From the NCBI GenBank assembly GCA_965228415.1, contig OZ245814.1, positions 1,798,001 to 1,862,000 on the forward strand: DNA of 64,000 bases, given 5' to 3'. The translations under genes and the position numbers were made by a program. The notes under the pieces were generated by a model. It made no database searches. It had not been told where the DNA came from and was given only the letters and a program-made list of their open reading frames with translations. Positions 62,484 through 64,000 of this stretch are shown here, piece by piece. The first letter of the stretch is position 1. Each line of letters begins with the position of its first letter. The DNA comes from Agaribacillus sp965228415 (GTDB lineage: Bacteria > Bacteroidota > Bacteroidia > Cytophagales > Cyclobacteriaceae).

Positions 62484-63560
62484 ATGGATTACAATATATT
62501 ATGGTTTATAATCATTGGTTTTTTGCTGACAGGATATGCCATACTGGACGGTTTTGATCTCGGTGTGGGTGCCTTGCATTTAATGACAAAAAATGACCAT
62601 GATCGACGTATCATGCTTAATTCTATTGGCCCGGTGTGGGACGGCAATGAAGTATGGCTGGTAACCGCCGGCGGCGCGTTGTTTGCGGCCTTTCCCCATG
62701 TCTATGCCACGGCATTTTCCGGTTTTTATCTGCCCTTTATGTTGTTGTTATTTGCCCTGATTTTCAGAGCGGTCTCCATAGAATTCCGTAGCAAAGAAGA
62801 TCTTAAAAGCTGGCGCAGCTTTTGGGATTGGGCTTTTTCAGTAGGATCTATCATCGCTGCCCTGTTGTTTGGCGTAGCGATAGGCAATGTGATCATGGGA
62901 TTTGAGATTGGTAGCGATAAAGAATACCAAGGCAGTTTTTTAGACCTGATTACACCATATACTTTATTAACAGGGCTCTTTAACCTGGCTATGTTTACAA
63001 TGCATGGCGGCATTTACTTGCTTTTAAAAACGGAAAACCCCTTAAGAGAAAAGATTAAAAAATGGGTAAAGAGGGCCTATGTGGTTTTTGTAACACTTTA
63101 TGCGCTCACTACTGCCGTTACAATCTATCTAAGACCGACTATGCTGGCCAATTTTTCCTTTGGCACGATTCAAAGTGAAGGGCCGCAACACCCGCTGATT
63201 ACCACACACCAATTGACTATCTCGGTAATTGCCTGGATAATCGTTTTGCTGAATGTGTTGGCTATTTTAAATATTCCCAGAACCCTGGCAAAAGATCGAC
63301 CACTGCATACTTTTGCATCTTCCGCATTAATGATGATAGCTATTATATTATTTTTCGCCCTGGGGCTATTCCCCAATATGATGATTTCGACCCTTGACCC
63401 GGCATTTAACCTCGACATCTATAACGCATCTTCCTCGAATTATACACTGAAAACCATGTTTACGCTGACCTGCATCGGATTGCCTTTTGTGTTGGGTTAC
63501 ACAGCACTGATCTACTGGACCTATCGTGGCGTGACGAAGTTAGGAGAAGATTCCTATTAA
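62484..63560 (+). CDS. cydB: Cytochrome bd oxidase subunit II
   Basis: The protein has 358 residues with about eight to nine helices. The family start IIIGFLLTGYAILDGFDLGVGAL is followed by GPVWDGNEVWLVTAGGALFAAFPHVYA and FRAVSIEFRSK. This subunit pairs with CydA and mirrors its fold without binding heme. The cyd pair gives a route to O2 that bypasses ACIII and the aa3 oxidase, useful at low oxygen. A structured inverted-repeat element lies directly downstream. Confidence 0.95.
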   Translation: MDYNILWFIIIGFLLTGYAILDGFDLGVGALHLMTKNDHDRRIMLNSIGPVWDGNEVWLVTAGGALFAAFPHVYATAFSGFYLPFMLLLFALIFRAVSIEFRSKEDLKSWRSFWDWAFSVGSIIAALLFGVAIGNVIMGFEIGSDKEYQGSFLDLITPYTLLTGLFNLAMFTMHGGIYLLLKTENPLREKIKKWVKRAYVVFVTLYALTTAVTIYLRPTMLANFSFGTIQSEGPQHPLITTHQLTISVIAWIIVLLNVLAILNIPRTLAKDRPLHTFASSALMMIAIILFFALGLFPNMMISTLDPAFNLDIYNASSSNYTLKTMFTLTCIGLPFVLGYTALIYWTYRGVTKLGEDSY

Positions 63561-63595
63561 AGGGTGATTTTTTTATGGCTTAGGTTTTTGATTTT

Positions 63596-63707
63596 TACAT
63601 CGTCCAGGTTTAGCAACAGCAACGTTTATCAAAAGCACAGTGCCGCGCGTCGAATAGGCGCACTAGATAACAGTGTTTGCGATCATTTTTAAACCTGGTA
63701 CGATGTA
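63596..63707. repeat. 112-nt imperfect long inverted repeat (possible structured RNA or terminator)
   Basis: Left arm 63596-63612 (TACATCGTCCAGGTTTA) pairs with right arm 63690-63707 (TAAACCTGGTACGATGTA) over 17 of 18 positions with a single bulge. The interior is also weakly symmetric: GCAAC near the left arm and GTTTGC near the right, TTATC within and GTGCC/GGCGCAC at the centre. It fills the gap between convergent cydB and the phosphatase gene. It could act as a bidirectional terminator, a small RNA or a MITE-like remnant. No duplicate copy was noticed in the window. Confidence 0.5.
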
Positions 63708-63709
63708 TA

Positions 63710-64000
63710 TTACTCGCTGACACTCAATTCCTCCGGAATAAATTGAATCAACTTATGAAATATCTCGGTATTTTCGTAAATACCGGAAAACAGTTCACTT
63801 CCCGGACCATGCGCAAAAACCGGAATTAAAGTAGTAGAATGGCCCGAAGTAGAAAAAGAGGGGGTTATATTATTATAATCACTTTTCTTGTTCCCCTGTT
63901 CATCGGTCTCCACTGTTGAGGCCAGCGTAAAGCCGCCGGTTTCATGATCGGCCGTCACCACAATCAGCGTATTTTCGTTTTCTTTAGCAAAGTCCAAAAC
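63710..64000 (-). CDS. Alkaline phosphatase, PhoA-like (5' end outside window)
   Basis: The frame runs from the window edge (VLDFAKENEN) to the stop at 63710, about 96 residues, without a start. The C-terminal alkaline phosphatase features are present: TLIVVTADHETGGFTLAS (the Asp-His metal site), GHSTTLIPVFAHGPGS with the last zinc-binding His, and FSGIYENTEIFHKLIQF. The enzyme hydrolyses phosphate monoesters outside the cytoplasm. The signal peptide and catalytic Ser are beyond the edge. It is convergent with cydB, separated by the inverted-repeat element. Confidence 0.88.
   Translation of the reverse strand, partial: VLDFAKENENTLIVVTADHETGGFTLASTVETDEQGNKKSDYNNITPSFSTSGHSTTLIPVFAHGPGSELFSGIYENTEIFHKLIQFIPEELSVSE

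Overview
The window reads as a chromosomal segment of a Bacteroidota bacterium, most likely order Cytophagales. Supporting signs are a complete Alternative Complex III (act) operon joined to an aa3-type oxidase, a C-terminal type IX secretion sorting domain, the lineage-typical DUF4290-murA pair, the long IspG form, and upstream regions that match the Bacteroidota sigma factor consensus (TTTG / TAnnTTTG) rather than sigma-70. I see no rRNA, tRNA, CRISPR array, insertion sequence or prophage. Coding density is high and most of the content is core metabolism. A lone GH117-type glycosidase hints at a marine or algal-polysaccharide habitat.

Layout. 1-12300: a TetR regulator (cut by the left edge) divergent from a small membrane protein with palindromic operators between them; an M14 carboxypeptidase; a PH-like membrane protein; aldehyde dehydrogenase; a cluster of GDSL hydrolase, YjbR and DUF6728-like genes; ispG; a lipoprotein; ridA and an SDR; a 35-residue membrane peptide gene with its own promoter-like element and terminator; and the lipid-transport pair mlaE-mlaF. 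12300-19510: a 1155-residue predicted outer-membrane protein translationally coupled to a 1242-residue sensor kinase.

19678-36931 is the respiratory heart. Read leftwards (minus strand) it runs actA-B-C-D-E-F, ctaC, ctaD, ctaA, ctaB, two COX3-type subunits, subunit IV, a strong intrinsic terminator, then a Sco-like protein, a DUF420 (CtaM-like) protein, a small CxxC membrane protein and DUF983. Quinol electrons enter ACIII (ActB/C/F), pass through the ActA/ActE hemes and then go to the oxidase; CtaB and CtaA make heme O and heme A, and the last four genes look like assembly functions. A near-consensus promoter precedes actA. At 60846-63560 a cytochrome bd operon supplies the alternative high-affinity terminal oxidase.

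37372-60750 holds housekeeping and surface genes: surE, ribBA, dnaG, an Mrp ATPase with a NifU-C protein, an M43 secreted metalloprotease, a UvrD/PcrA helicase, DUF4290-murA, an N-acetylmuramoyl-alanine amidase, a DEAD-box helicase, GH117, an HD phosphohydrolase, a DM13 protein, a truncated DUF547 protein and an alpha/beta hydrolase. The right edge cuts an alkaline phosphatase.

The most noteworthy points are proteins that have lost textbook residues while staying intact: primase without any of its four zinc ligands, MurA with Asp in place of the fosfomycin-target Cys, and a Sco-like protein without any copper ligand. Others are a hexaheme ActA, the terminator inside the oxidase gene string, and a 112-nt long imperfect inverted repeat next to cydB.
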